Assembly: GCF_903915725.1 (NCBI RefSeq)
Contig: NZ_CAIWTY010000088.1
Location: forward strand, 160,055 to 224,054
Reading direction: 5' to 3'
DNA: 64,000 nt
Source of the DNA: an uncultured Rhodopila sp.
GTDB taxonomy: Bacteria > Pseudomonadota > Alphaproteobacteria > Acetobacterales > Acetobacteraceae
A program made the translations under genes and the position numbers. Under the pieces are notes generated by a model. The model was not told where the DNA came from and made no database searches. It was given only the letters and a program-made list of their open reading frames with translations. Shown piece after piece: positions 9,434-19,669 of this stretch (position 1 is the stretch's first letter; the number at the start of each line of letters is the position of its first letter).

Positions 9434-9874
9434 ATGACCGAGATTGGCTTCTACCACCTGACCCGATCGACGTTGACGCAGGCGTTGCCCCGGCTTTTGA
9501 CGCGCACGCTGGCATCCGGCCAGCGCGCGCTCGTCCTTGGCAAAACCGCGGAAGGGCTGGACGCGTTGAGTGCGGCACTGTGGGCGCAGCCGGATTGGCT
9601 TCCACACGGTTCGGCGGCGGACGGCGACGCCGATATTCAGCCGATTTGGCTGAGTATCGAGCCGAAGGCACTGAATGGGGCTCGGTTCCTGTTCGTTGTG
9701 GAGCAGGCCGACTGGCCGGGACTGGACCAGTTCGACAGGGTGTTTTCCTTATTCGACGGCAACAGTCAGCCCGCTGTCGAAGCCGCACGCGAAAGTTGGC
9801 GTGCGGCGAAGGCGGCTGGCCACACGCTTACGTATTGGCAGCAGACAGAAACCAGCTGGCAAAAGAAGGCCTAG
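9434..9874 (+). CDS. holC: DNA polymerase III chi subunit
   Basis: MTEIGFYHLTRSTLTQALPRLLTRTLASGQRALVL...LDALSAALWAQPDWLPHG; follows pepA. Confidence 0.88.
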   Translation: MTEIGFYHLTRSTLTQALPRLLTRTLASGQRALVLGKTAEGLDALSAALWAQPDWLPHGSAADGDADIQPIWLSIEPKALNGARFLFVVEQADWPGLDQFDRVFSLFDGNSQPAVEAARESWRAAKAAGHTLTYWQQTETSWQKKA

Positions 9875-9971
9875 CACTCAACCGGCGGTGTAGGAAGGGT
9901 CGCTTCCGGCCGGCGGCGCTCCATCCGCCGCCCGATAGACTGCGCAAAAAACGATCCACATCCCCCCGGGG

Positions 9972-10937
9972 CTAACGGCGCTTCGGTGCGGGCTTGGTGT
10001 TCAGCCACCATTTCACCGGCTCCGGCTCGGAGCTGTCCGGCTCCGCCGGGCGCTGGCGGCGCGCATTGGCTTCAGTAACCTCCGGTTCCGCCACCGGGGG
10101 TCCACGCCGTGATGGTTCGGCCTGCACCGGCTCGTAACGAGTCCGTTCGGTGGCGCCCCTGGTGGCGCGATGCGGCACGCTGCGTAATGGCTCGGAGGTT
10201 TCCTCCGACAGGCTCCTGACCAGTTGTTCCGCCGCCTCGCGCGCCGCTTCGGCCGCTCGCAAGGCTTTCTCGGCGGTCCTTCGCGCCTGACGCTCGCTTG
10301 CCAACTGATCCTGAACCTCGTTGGCGGCATCCTCCGCGGACAGCGCGCGCTCCTCGGCTTCGCGCAGGCGGGCTTCCCATGCTTCGGCTTCGCCGCGCAT
10401 CGCATTGGCCGCTTCGCGTTCGCGGCGGAGGGATTCAATAGCTTCGTTTTTCGCGAGTTCGGCATGGCCGATCTTGGTCTGCAAGTCGCGAACGACGGCG
10501 TAGGCTTCGCTCAACGAACGTTCGGCCTTGTCACGCGCTGCGGTTTCGGCTGCGAGAGCGGCCTCGGTTCGTTGCAGGCGACTGCTGCTGGGCACGTTGA
10601 CCGGAGCGGCGATACGGGCGGCAGGCGTGTCATGCACCGGTTCGCGCCGCAGGACGGTGACTGGTATATCGCCGTCCTGAACGAAACGGCGCCGGTGCAA
10701 ACCGCCATTGAAACTACCACCGGAGCGTCCTTGTTGCTCCGAGCGATCCGGCTCCGTACGATGGCGTGGGGAATCGCCCAATAATCCGAGGGCTCGTCGC
10801 ATCTGCGATTCAGCTTCGTCATTCTGACCCGCCTCGCCCGCCGGGTTTTGATCGGGCAGCCGGGTCAACCGGTCTTGTTGAGTTTCTCCAGCCGGGTTAT
10901 CGAGACGCAGTTTTAGATTTTCAGACAATGACATCAC
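9972..10937 (-). CDS. Hypothetical coiled-coil protein
   Basis: Long Ala/Glu/Arg heptad-like stretch (RLQRTEAALAAETAARDKAERSLSEAYAVVRDLQTKIG...) with low-complexity termini; longest frame in the region. Confidence 0.6.
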   Translation of the reverse strand: MMSLSENLKLRLDNPAGETQQDRLTRLPDQNPAGEAGQNDEAESQMRRALGLLGDSPRHRTEPDRSEQQGRSGGSFNGGLHRRRFVQDGDIPVTVLRREPVHDTPAARIAAPVNVPSSSRLQRTEAALAAETAARDKAERSLSEAYAVVRDLQTKIGHAELAKNEAIESLRREREAANAMRGEAEAWEARLREAEERALSAEDAANEVQDQLASERQARRTAEKALRAAEAAREAAEQLVRSLSEETSEPLRSVPHRATRGATERTRYEPVQAEPSRRGPPVAEPEVTEANARRQRPAEPDSSEPEPVKWWLNTKPAPKRR

Positions 10938-11291
10938 CTGGGGATTAAGAGCGCCGGGACGCTGACAAATTCACTCGCCATGGTCCCGTGGGGACCTTTG
11001 AACAAGCATTCTTGAAACGGGCTGTCGACACTCGGGCGGTTGTTCCTTGGACTAAGGCTAGATGACGATCCTTTGGGTCCGTCCGGTCTCAGCTGACGTG
11101 CCGTGACCGGGTCCGCCGCCTAAATGCGCCGAGCCGTTGGAATCGCACTACCTAACGCGGTTAACTTATCGGGTGTTGCAAACAATAGCAAGTGATCAAC
11201 TGCATTAGGCCCTGTCCGGTTCAGGCGGCACGGCTACCATGGCATCTGACCGCGTCGGGTCGCACGGTGGTCGTTTGGAAGGACCGGTTGA

Positions 11292-11663
11292 ATGGATAGG
11301 GACCATACGAGCATCGTGGCCGTCGTTGACGATGACAATGACGTCGGAGATGTCCTCGGCGGCCTACTCGAAACGATGGGCTACAATGTTGAAACCTATC
11401 GCTCCGGCATGGACTTTCTGTCGGAGGGCCAGATGGACCGCGTGGCCTGCCTGATTGTCGATCAGAACATGCCGCGCATGACCGGGCTTGAGATGATCGA
11501 AGGGCTGATCGATCGCGGCGTGAATATTCCGGCGTTGCTGATTACCGGCGTCCACGATGCCGAGGTTGAACGCAAAGCCGCTGCTCTCGGGGTCATGACG
11601 GTGCTGGAGAAGCCCATGTCGCACCATGAGTTGCTGCGTTTCATCTCGGTGACGGTCGGATGA
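11292..11663 (+). CDS. Orphan response-regulator receiver domain
   Basis: IVAVVDDDNDVGDVLGGLLETMGYNVETYRSGMDFL...CLIVDQNMPRMTGLEMI...LLITGVHD...VLEKPMSHHELL. Confidence 0.92.
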   Translation: MDRDHTSIVAVVDDDNDVGDVLGGLLETMGYNVETYRSGMDFLSEGQMDRVACLIVDQNMPRMTGLEMIEGLIDRGVNIPALLITGVHDAEVERKAAALGVMTVLEKPMSHHELLRFISVTVG

Positions 11664-12066
11664 CCCCGGGTGCCGTGGCAGACGTGCTGCCGGGCTGGCA
11701 CCGGTGGGCGGCGTCCCGCGTGCCGGTTCGCGCGATCATGCGTGGAATGCCCGGTCAATAAATCCCCGCCCTGCAAAGTATAAAACGTCCGGACCAGACT
11801 GCCGGACACTTGTGCGAGCCACCCGGAAACCGTCATAGTCTCATCTGAAACCGGCCGGCGGGAGGCACCGCCTGCGGTCCCGGCCGATCGGCGCCGATCT
11901 TGCCTGGCCGCGTCCCGGTTGTGAGACAACTCTGCCCGGACCTGTGCATGTGAACCATATGGCAGCTCCGGGCGGGCGCGGCGAAGCGCGCGGCACAAAG
12001 CCCGAAAGGCCCATGTCGCCGACCTCGGACCGGTGGATGGGTAACACAAGCCGCGCCTTACGGCGC

Positions 12067-12399
12067 TCAGCGCCGCACCAGACGGCGGGCGGCGCGCAGC
12101 AGAAACTGCCGGTCATCCGGATCGCACGCGCGATACAGCCGGAGCAACGCCAACTCATCGCCCTGCCGCGCTTCGGCCGGCGCCCGCTTGTCGTCGCCGT
12201 ACATCAGATATTCGACGCCAACGCCCAACGCCGCGGCGATGCGTGACAGGTTGCCGGTGACCTGCCCGGTTCGTCCGGTTTCCCACTGAGCGACGGCGCT
12301 GCGGGACACCCCGACACGCCGGGCGAATTCGTCCTGGGTCAGGCTGCTGTCCCGGCGCCTGGCGCGGATGCGTGCGCCGATGTCCGACGTTGTGCTCAT
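12067..12399 (-). CDS. XRE-family helix-turn-helix regulator
   Basis: MSTTSDIGARIRARRRDSSLTQDEFARRVGVSRSAVAQWETGRTGQVTGNLSRIAAALGVGVEYLM. Confidence 0.88.
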   Translation of the reverse strand: MSTTSDIGARIRARRRDSSLTQDEFARRVGVSRSAVAQWETGRTGQVTGNLSRIAAALGVGVEYLMYGDDKRAPAEARQGDELALLRLYRACDPDDRQFLLRAARRLVRR

Positions 12400-12402
12400 A
12401 AA

Positions 12403-12415
12403 AGTTAGTCTAACT
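12403..12415. promoter_or_regulatory. Candidate operator palindrome AGTTAGTCTAACT upstream of the XRE gene
   Basis: Perfect 6-bp inverted repeat four bases upstream of the XRE start codon; partly echoed by ACTAACTAACGT near 12607-12618. Confidence 0.35.
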
Positions 12416-12653
12416 GACGAACACGTCAAAGTCCAGGAAAACCTTCATGTTGCCCCGGCCGAGCGGCAGCTTGCCGCCGGTTCCGGCTGCTGACCCGGTC
12501 CCGCCACTCGATGGCGGGCTGATTGGCCGCCGGCTCGGATCGAGACGAGGCAGAGGGAAAAATTCCTGCCATCGCGTTATTTTTGTTGACGTACAGAGTT
12601 TGTTCTACTAACTAACGTATTGTTCACATATTGTTCTGAGTCAGGAGCCCCCG

Positions 12654-12944
12654 GTGCCTAGGAGAATAGTCTGGACAGACGGACAGGATACCCAAATCCG
12701 CAGACTTCGCACCGAAGGCGCAAGCTGGGACGTCATCGCCCTGGCCCTCGGTCTCGCCCGATGGACCGTCATCGAGCGCGGCCGCGCCATCGGTGTCGAG
12801 CGCCCGCCCGCCAACGCCGTCGTCAAACCCGACGAGTCCGGCCGCGCGCCGCTACCGGCGGGCCACGCCGACAGTTGGGGCGCCATCAACCGGCACACCA
12901 CCCTCGACGGCGTGCCATTCCAGTTGCCCGGCGCCATTCGCTGA
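12654..12944 (+). CDS. Small HTH protein, GcrA-like N-terminus (GTG start)
   Basis: MPRRIVWTDGQDTQIRRLRTEGASWDVIALALGLARWTVIERGRAIGV. Confidence 0.6.
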   Translation: MPRRIVWTDGQDTQIRRLRTEGASWDVIALALGLARWTVIERGRAIGVERPPANAVVKPDESGRAPLPAGHADSWGAINRHTTLDGVPFQLPGAIR

Positions 12945-12967
12945 TCGGCCCGAGATCCTTTCACCTA

Positions 12968-13474
12968 ATGATGGAGCTAACCTTGACGACTGTGCGCGCA
13001 CCCAAACCGGCGCCGGCGCCCGCCGCGAAGCCGGCGACTCGTCCGGTAATGACCAACGGGTATGAGATCGACGCCGACTTCGTGATCTATCGGCTCGAGG
13101 AAGCCGGCGCGACCTTGCTCGCACTGCCCGGGACCGGCTGGTCGACCCGGCTCCGCAGTTCCTCGTTGGAAATCGTGCGGACCGCCCTGGAATCGTACGG
13201 CTGGAGCGAGGCGCGTATCCGTCCGATGGTGCCGCCGGCAGACAAGATAACGCGCATGGACGAGGCAATGAGCTGGATCCCGCTGATTCCGCTGGACCGC
13301 TACGTGTTGCGCCGCGTTGTCGGCGCCCGCAGCCTGGTGCATCCGATAACCGATCGGCATTTATTCCCATGGCGGCGGCTCGGTAAGGCACTGGGGGCCG
13401 ACCACAAGGCGATCCAGCGCTGGCATGCGCAAGGGATTGCGATCATCGTCCAGGCGCTGAAGGCGTCGGTGTAG
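12968..13474 (+). CDS. Phage-type protein of the DUF6362-like family
   Basis: ADFVIYRLEEAGATLLALPGTGWSTRLRSSSLEIVRTALESYGW...MDEAMSWIPLIPLDRYVLRRVVGARSLVHPITDRHLFPWRRLGKALGADHKAIQRWHAQGI. Confidence 0.65.
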   Translation: MMELTLTTVRAPKPAPAPAAKPATRPVMTNGYEIDADFVIYRLEEAGATLLALPGTGWSTRLRSSSLEIVRTALESYGWSEARIRPMVPPADKITRMDEAMSWIPLIPLDRYVLRRVVGARSLVHPITDRHLFPWRRLGKALGADHKAIQRWHAQGIAIIVQALKASV

Positions 13475-14141
13475 CCGGAGCCTTTTCACGATTTCCCGTA
13501 TTTTGTGCCGGAACGAATACCGCTTCGGTCCGCACGTGAACGGCCGTCGGTGATAGAGGTGCCAGACACACTCCGGCTGAGGCAGCGGAGCGATCCCGAG
13601 CGGTGCCTCGGACACCCTGCCGCACCGGTCATCCGGCTTGATCGCCGGAACGGCTTGCTTGTGGTTGCGGAAAGACAGTGGGACGTTTTGGCAGCGCAGG
13701 GGTCACGGGCTGAACCGGTCCCGCTATCGGTCGGGCGAATCCGGCTGCCCGGCGCCAAAGTCCTATTGTGAACCAAGTACGATTGTTATATGGCTCACGC
13801 CCACGTGATCGTTGATACGTCCGTCCCGGTGGATCGAGCGAGGTGGTTGAAATGAAAAGTTCGCTAGCCGGCAATCGGCGCCGGATGCAGGCTCTGCCTT
13901 CAGATAATTCGCCGTGTGTCGAATGAATGTTCCCGCATCTGATTGTTGCAGATTTACACCGGACGGATTCTTTCCGCCCCCCGGCTGGCCTGCTGTCGCA
14001 GGACCGGGAGACGATCCATGTCCGACGGCTGATGCGGTCCGGTTATCGCAGTAGCCGGGAAGCGGAGCTTTGACCTTTGCGTCCCGTTCGCCCGTCCGGT
14101 CCTCGACTTTCTGACATCACACGGCGGCTATAAGGAGATTC

Positions 14142-14762
14142 ATGATGGAGCAGTTCTCGTACGTCGGCAAAGACGGCCAATTCGACTATGATCGTTACAG
14201 AAAAGTTCAAACTGAGGGCAACAAGGCCAAAATCGGGATTCAATGGGTCCAGGAAGTCAGTATCGCGTTTCTGTCGGGATATATCATCGGCACCCGGGGG
14301 CGCCCATCATTCGGTCTATGCCACGGGACTCGCGGCGGGGCCGAGCAGGCATGGTTCGCGAAATATCTGGGTTGTCCGGTCCTCGGCACCGAGATATCCG
14401 ATACCGCGACCCAATTCGCCAACACAATCCAGTGGGATTTCCACGAGGTGAAGTCGGAGTGGCTCAGATCAGTCGACTTCATTTACTCGAATAGCTGGGA
14501 CCATAGCTATGATCCGGTGAAGCTGTTCAATTCATGGATGTCATGCCTCAAGCCTGGCGGCCTATGTCTTCTTGAGCACACGTCGGGACATGTCAACGCC
14601 AATGAACTGGATCCGCTTGGCATGACGCTGGAAGAAATGGTTGGTCTTCTGACTGATCTCGGGGCGGGCCGATGGCGGGTCCGGGAAGTGCTGCGTAACG
14701 GCCCGAGCACGGCGCCGGCCGGCGCGCTTTCGGCCGCTCATGTCGTGGTAGAACATAAATAA
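14142..14762 (+). CDS. SAM-dependent methyltransferase-like protein
   Basis: CHGTRGGAEQAWFAKYLGCPVLGTEISDTATQFANTIQWDFHEV...VDFIYSNSWDHSYDPVKLFNSWMSCLKPGGLCLLEHTSGH. Confidence 0.75.
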   Translation: MMEQFSYVGKDGQFDYDRYRKVQTEGNKAKIGIQWVQEVSIAFLSGYIIGTRGRPSFGLCHGTRGGAEQAWFAKYLGCPVLGTEISDTATQFANTIQWDFHEVKSEWLRSVDFIYSNSWDHSYDPVKLFNSWMSCLKPGGLCLLEHTSGHVNANELDPLGMTLEEMVGLLTDLGAGRWRVREVLRNGPSTAPAGALSAAHVVVEHK

Positions 14763-14819
14763 CACGGCGGAGCCGCTTCGCTGCCTCGACTGTTGCTGGA
14801 AAAATGTGAGGATAACAGC

Positions 14820-15557
14820 ATGAAACTACGTCAACTAGACGTTGGGGGACAAAAGGTATTCATCCGCGCCAACACGGCCGACGAGATCGTCGCAAAAAAC
14901 TGCCTCGGAGACGAATTTGATCTTGTTTCGGGACTCCTTGAGAAAATTACGCGCCGAAACACGGTTCTCGATCTTGGCGGATATATTGGAACTGCCGCAA
15001 TCAGATTTGCAACCGCGATACCTCATTGCACCGTCATAACCGTAGAGCCGTCGCCTGAAAATTTTCGGATCTTGCAACTGAATACGATGAAATTTCCCAA
15101 CATCATCGCGGTGAATGCAGCGGTAGGAACGGCCGCCGGGAAGATGCAGCTTTATGCGCGAACCACCGGCGAGTCGGGCCATACCCTGGTGCAAAATCCA
15201 AAAGACTGCACCGCGCCGACGAAAGTCTCAACCGTCGACGTCGTGCCGGTACGTGAATTTCTGGAAAGATACTCTCCGCCGACCAATACATTATCTCTGG
15301 TCAAAATCGACATAGAAGGCGGTGAGGTCGATCTCTTGAGGGACCACGGTTGGATCGACGGTTTCGCCATCGCGCTCGCCGAGTTGCATGACAGAATTAT
15401 CGATGGATGCACGGCTGCCTGGCTGGGCGCGACGAGAAAAGAAGCCCGCTTTGACATAACCGACAACGGAGAAAAATCGATCTCGGTCAATCCGGCCATC
15501 CTGCATGCACTGCACGCCGTCGCCCGCCCGGATTCGCCGCCGAACGGTCAACAATGA
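14820..15557 (+). CDS. FkbM-family methyltransferase
   Basis: NTVLDLGGYIGTAAIRFATAIPHCTVITVEPSPENFRILQLNTMKFPNIIAVNAAVGTAAG...SLVKIDIEGGEVDLL. Confidence 0.88.
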   Translation: MKLRQLDVGGQKVFIRANTADEIVAKNCLGDEFDLVSGLLEKITRRNTVLDLGGYIGTAAIRFATAIPHCTVITVEPSPENFRILQLNTMKFPNIIAVNAAVGTAAGKMQLYARTTGESGHTLVQNPKDCTAPTKVSTVDVVPVREFLERYSPPTNTLSLVKIDIEGGEVDLLRDHGWIDGFAIALAELHDRIIDGCTAAWLGATRKEARFDITDNGEKSISVNPAILHALHAVARPDSPPNGQQ

Positions 15558-15679
15558 GTTGAAAAGCCGAATTTATAATCGATCGGCTTGGCGCCCATCG
15601 GAGTTTGGCGTTCCCTGTCCGATCGGCGTCTTAACGCCGGCGATCACTATGGCAGCCGCTCGTACCCCGCACTGACCCG

Positions 15680-15853
15680 CTACACCGCCTCCGATTTTTC
15701 TGCCGTCTCGATGACAAGGTTGATCACCACCGCTTCGGTATCGCTGCGCACCAGCACGCTTTTCAAAGTCCCAATCGTGCTGGCGCCGATCTCCGGATGC
15801 GGCACGTAGGGCGCAACGACGATAGAATCTTCGGCTTCGGCAACGCTTTCCAA
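15680..15853 (-). pseudogene. Short ORF or 5'-truncated gene remnant (57 aa, TTG start only)
   Basis: LESVAEAEDSIVVAPYVPHPEIGASTIGTLKSVLVRSDTEAVVINLVIETAEKSEAV*; protein-like composition but preceded by an in-frame stop and no ATG/GTG. Confidence 0.3.
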
Positions 15854-16079
15854 TCTGGCGCCCTAGCGCATCCGGGCTGTCCCGGGCGCAGCCGCCCCGT
15901 CAAGCCGAGGGAGGTCGGCATCAACGCCTTTTCCCTGTGTAGGCAATGGCGTGGGATGGCGGGCCTGCGCCCGCCATGACGATACTGGCGGCCTGCCGAC
16001 CGGTCAAAGTCAACGCCGGTTGGCGGTCACCGTACCCGCCGGCGTTACCCACGTCCGACCTTCCCTTTTTCACGGAGGC

Positions 16080-17420
16080 TTAGCCGCCCGCGACGAACTT
16101 CTCCAGCCAGTGGATCGTGTAGTCGCCAGCCTGGAATTCCGGGTCGTTGACGATGCGCTGGTGCAGCGGGATCGTCGTCTTGATCCCCACCACCGCGAAT
16201 TCATCCAGCGCCCGCCGCAGCCGGTTGATCGCAGCCTCCCGGGTCGCGGCATGCACGATCAGCTTGGCGATCAGGCTGTCGTAATACGGCGGCACGAAAT
16301 AACCGGCATACAACGCCGAATCGATCCGCACCCCAAGACCGCCGGGGGCATGATACGCGGTCACCCGTCCGGGAGTCGGCACGAACGTCACCGGGTCCTC
16401 GGCGGTGATCCGGCACTCGATCGCATGCCCGTTGAACGTCACGTCGCGCTGCTCGTATCCGAGAAGCTGGCCGGAGGCGACGCGGATCTGCTCGCGCACC
16501 AAATCGACGTCGCACAGCATCTCGGTCACCGGATGCTCCACCTGCAGGCGGGTGTTCATCTCGATGAAGGCGAACTGGCCGTCCTGATACAGGAACTCCA
16601 AGGTGCCGGCGTTGCGATAGCCCAGCTTGCGCAGCGCCGCTGTGGCGGTCTCACCCAGGGCATCCCGCTGCACGGCGCTGATCGCCGGGGAGCCGGCCTC
16701 CTCCAGCACCTTCTGGTGGCGGCGCTGGAGGCTGCAGTCACGCTCCCCGAAATGCACCACGTTGCCGTGGTTGTCGGCCATGATCTGCAGCTCGATATGC
16801 CGCGGCTTGTCGAGATACTTCTCCATGTAGACCGCGTCGTTGCCGAACGCGGTGCGCGATTCGGTGCGCGCAAGGCGATAGGCGTCCTCGATCTCGGACG
16901 TGTCGCGCGCGACCTTCATGCCGCGTCCGCCGCCACCCGCCGCGGCCTTGATCAGCACTGGGTAGCCGATGCGCGCCGCCGTCTCGCGCGCCGACTCCAG
17001 ATCGAGCAGTTCGCCGTCCGAACCGGGCACTAGCGGCACGCCGACAGCTGCCATTGCGGTCTTGGCGGCGATCTTGTCGCCCATCATGCCGATATGCTCG
17101 GCCGAGGGACCGATGAAGGTCAGGCCATGCGCGTCCACCATGTCGGCGAAACTGGCATTCTCCGACAGGAAGCCGTACCCCGGATGGATGGCATCCGCCC
17201 CGGTGATCGCGGCGGCAGACAGGATGGCGGGAATGTTGAGGTAGCTGTCCTTGGCGGGCGGCGGCCCGATACAGACGCTTTCGTCCGCCAGGCGGACATG
17301 CATCGCCTCCGCGTCGGCAGTGGAATGCACCGCGACGGTCGAAATACCCAGCTCGCGGCACGCGCGCTGGATGCGGAGGGCGATCTCGCCTCGATTGGCG
17401 ATCAGGATCTTTTGGAACAA
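16080..17420 (-). CDS. accC: Acetyl-CoA carboxylase biotin carboxylase subunit
   Basis: [62 protein letters not shown]... Confidence 0.97.
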   Translation of the reverse strand: MFQKILIANRGEIALRIQRACRELGISTVAVHSTADAEAMHVRLADESVCIGPPPAKDSYLNIPAILSAAAITGADAIHPGYGFLSENASFADMVDAHGLTFIGPSAEHIGMMGDKIAAKTAMAAVGVPLVPGSDGELLDLESARETAARIGYPVLIKAAAGGGGRGMKVARDTSEIEDAYRLARTESRTAFGNDAVYMEKYLDKPRHIELQIMADNHGNVVHFGERDCSLQRRHQKVLEEAGSPAISAVQRDALGETATAALRKLGYRNAGTLEFLYQDGQFAFIEMNTRLQVEHPVTEMLCDVDLVREQIRVASGQLLGYEQRDVTFNGHAIECRITAEDPVTFVPTPGRVTAYHAPGGLGVRIDSALYAGYFVPPYYDSLIAKLIVHAATREAAINRLRRALDEFAVVGIKTTIPLHQRIVNDPEFQAGDYTIHWLEKFVAGG

Positions 17421-17424
17421 TGGA

Positions 17425-17877
17425 TCATTCCAGGATAATCAGCACTTCGCCGTATTCGACGGGCGCGCTGTGCTGCACCAGGATCGAGGCAACCGTGCCG
17501 GACTTCGGCGCCTTGATCTGGTTGAAGGTCTTCATCGCCTCGATCAGCAGCAAGGTCTGCCCCGCCGTCACCGGCTGCCCGAGGGTCACGAACGGGGGCG
17601 CCCCCGGCTCGGGCGACAGATAGGCCACGCCGACCATCGGGCTGGTGACCGCGCCGGGGTGGTCCGCGAGATCTTGCACGACCGGTGCCACAGCGGCCGC
17701 TACCGGCGCGGGCGCGGGTGCCGCTGCCACCGAGGCCACCATGGTCGCCGGTGCGAGGTTGCGGACGACTCGGATCCGGCTGTCCTTGTCGGCAATCTCG
17801 ATCTCTGACAGGCCGGTTTCCACCAGCACCGCGGCCAAGGCGCGGATTGCGTCGGGATCGATCGGAATACGGGTCAA
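17425..17877 (-). CDS. accB: Acetyl-CoA carboxylase biotin carboxyl carrier protein (TTG start)
   Basis: [39 protein letters not shown]...[28 protein letters not shown]: biotinylation motif EAMKT(F). Confidence 0.93.
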   Translation of the reverse strand: MTRIPIDPDAIRALAAVLVETGLSEIEIADKDSRIRVVRNLAPATMVASVAAAPAPAPVAAAVAPVVQDLADHPGAVTSPMVGVAYLSPEPGAPPFVTLGQPVTAGQTLLLIEAMKTFNQIKAPKSGTVASILVQHSAPVEYGEVLIILE

Positions 17878-18335
17878 CGGTGTTCCTCCAAAATATCCGC
17901 CATCGCCTGCAAGGCCATGGCATAGCCGCGGACGCCCAGGCCGCAAATGACCCCCGTCGCCGCCAGCGAAACATAGGATTCCCGGCGGAAGGGCTCGCGC
18001 CGGTGAATATTGGTGATGTGCACCTCGATGACCGGCAGGTCCGCCGCCAGAAGCGCGTCCAGCAGGGCCACCGAGGTCGTGGTGAAGCCAGCCGGATTGA
18101 TCACGATACCCGCCGCACGGCCGCGGCATTCCTGCACCCAGGTCACCAACTCGCCCTCGCCATTGGTCTGGCGGAAGTCGATCGCGAGCCCGACATCCTC
18201 AGCCGCCTCGGCGCACAGCGCCTCCACATCGTCCAGCGTCGCGCGGCCGTACAGCTCCGGCTGACGCAGACCCAACATGTTTATGTTGGGCCCGTTGAGC
18301 ACAGCCACCAACGGTCGGATCGCAGAATGAGGCAT
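17874..18335 (-). CDS. aroQ: Type II 3-dehydroquinate dehydratase
   Basis: VAVLNGPNINMLGLRQPELYGRATLDDVEAL...RQTNGEGELVTWVQEC...INPAGFTTTSVALLDAL. Confidence 0.95.
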   Translation of the reverse strand: MPHSAIRPLVAVLNGPNINMLGLRQPELYGRATLDDVEALCAEAAEDVGLAIDFRQTNGEGELVTWVQECRGRAAGIVINPAGFTTTSVALLDALLAADLPVIEVHITNIHRREPFRRESYVSLAATGVICGLGVRGYAMALQAMADILEEHR

Positions 18336-18365
18336 AACGTGCGCCCGTAGCATAGGCAAGGCCGC

Positions 18366-18590
18366 TGGTCCATTGCTGGAAAGGAAGGTCGGGGCTCCGC
18401 CCCGAACCCCGCCAAGGGGCGAGGCCCCTTGGAACCATGACTTGGGGGGATTGGGGGAGAGGGGGCAACTCGGGCGTTGCAATCGCCTCAGTCGCCCCCC
18501 TCTCCCCCAATCCCCCCAAATTAACGGGATCGAAGGGCCGCCGGCCCTTTGCGGGTCCAGGGCAGCGCCCTGGCCTTCCTGCCCGGCGTT
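18366..18590. repeat. Composite intergenic palindromic element; includes a 24-bp inverted repeat (18442-18465 / 18496-18519)
   Basis: TTGGGGGGATTGGGGGAGAGGGGG ... CCCCCTCTCCCCCAATCCCCCCAA, plus flanking smaller palindromes CCAAGGGGCGAGGCCCCTTGG and CCAGGGCAGCGCCCTGG. Confidence 0.85.
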
Positions 18591-18623
18591 GCCGCCCGGC
18601 GGCGGGCGCACCATAGTCTTGGG

Positions 18624-18848
18624 ATGCATGGTGCTGTCGCGTTGACCCTGAACGGCGAAAGCCGGGTGTTTGACGGACCCGCTAGCGGCCCGCTCTCGGT
18701 TGCGGCGTTGCTCGTCGCGATCGGCCTGGACACCCGCAAGGTGGCGGTGGAGCGGAACGAGGAAATCGTGCCGCGCTCGCGCTACGCCGACACCTGGTTA
18801 ATCAGCGGCGATGCGCTGGAGATCGTGCATTTCATCGGTGGAGGCTGA
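18624..18848 (+). CDS. thiS: Sulfur carrier protein ThiS
   Basis: [69 protein letters not shown]-terminal GG, adjacent to thiG. Confidence 0.92.
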   Translation: MHGAVALTLNGESRVFDGPASGPLSVAALLVAIGLDTRKVAVERNEEIVPRSRYADTWLISGDALEIVHFIGGG

Positions 18849-18850
18849 GC

Positions 18851-19633
18851 ATGGACGGATCTGACGACACCTGGACGGTGGCGGGCCGGACCTTCCGGTC
18901 CCGGCTGATCGTCGGCACCGGACGCTACAAGGACCTGGAGGAGACCGGCCGGGCGATCGAGGCGAGCGGGGCGGAGATCGTCACCGTGGCGTTGCGCCGG
19001 GTGAACCTGTCGGACCCGAACGCCCCGATGCTGCAGGATCATGTGGACCCGAAGAAATATACCTACCTGCCGAACACCGCCGGCTGCTTCACCGCCAGGG
19101 AAGCGGTGCGGACCTTGCGCCTGGCGCGCGAGGCCGGCGGCTGGAACCTGGTGAAACTGGAGGTGCTGGGGCCGCCGCCGCTGCTCTATCCGGACATGCC
19201 AGGCACGTTCGAAGCGGCGGAGGCGCTGATCAAGGACGGGTTCGAGGTGATGGTCTACTGCGCGGACGATCCGCTGGCGGCGAAGCGGCTGCAGGACATG
19301 GGCTGCGTTGCGATCATGCCACTCGGCGCGCCCATCGGTTCCGGGCTGGGAATCCAGAACCCGGCGATGATCAGCATGATGAAGGAGCAGGTGACGGTGC
19401 CGTTCCTGGTCGATGCCGGCGTCGGCACGGCATCGGATGCGGCGATCGCGATGGAGCTGGGCTGTGACGCGGTGCTGCTGAACTCGGCGATTGCCCATGC
19501 GAAGGATCCGGTGCTGATGGCGCGGGCAATGAAGGCGGCCATCGAGGCGGGGCGGCTGGCTTTCCGCGCCGGACGGATGCCGCGGCGGATGGGAGCGGAC
19601 CCGTCGAGTCCGCTGGCGGGGTTGATCCGGTAA
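18851..19633 (+). CDS. thiG: Thiazole synthase ThiG
   Basis: [43 protein letters not shown]...[16 protein letters not shown]...[25 protein letters not shown]. Confidence 0.96.
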   Translation: MDGSDDTWTVAGRTFRSRLIVGTGRYKDLEETGRAIEASGAEIVTVALRRVNLSDPNAPMLQDHVDPKKYTYLPNTAGCFTAREAVRTLRLAREAGGWNLVKLEVLGPPPLLYPDMPGTFEAAEALIKDGFEVMVYCADDPLAAKRLQDMGCVAIMPLGAPIGSGLGIQNPAMISMMKEQVTVPFLVDAGVGTASDAAIAMELGCDAVLLNSAIAHAKDPVLMARAMKAAIEAGRLAFRAGRMPRRMGADPSSPLAGLIR

Positions 19634-19669
19634 CGGGGCCCGGCCGCCTTCCGCGCGGCCGGGCCCCGG

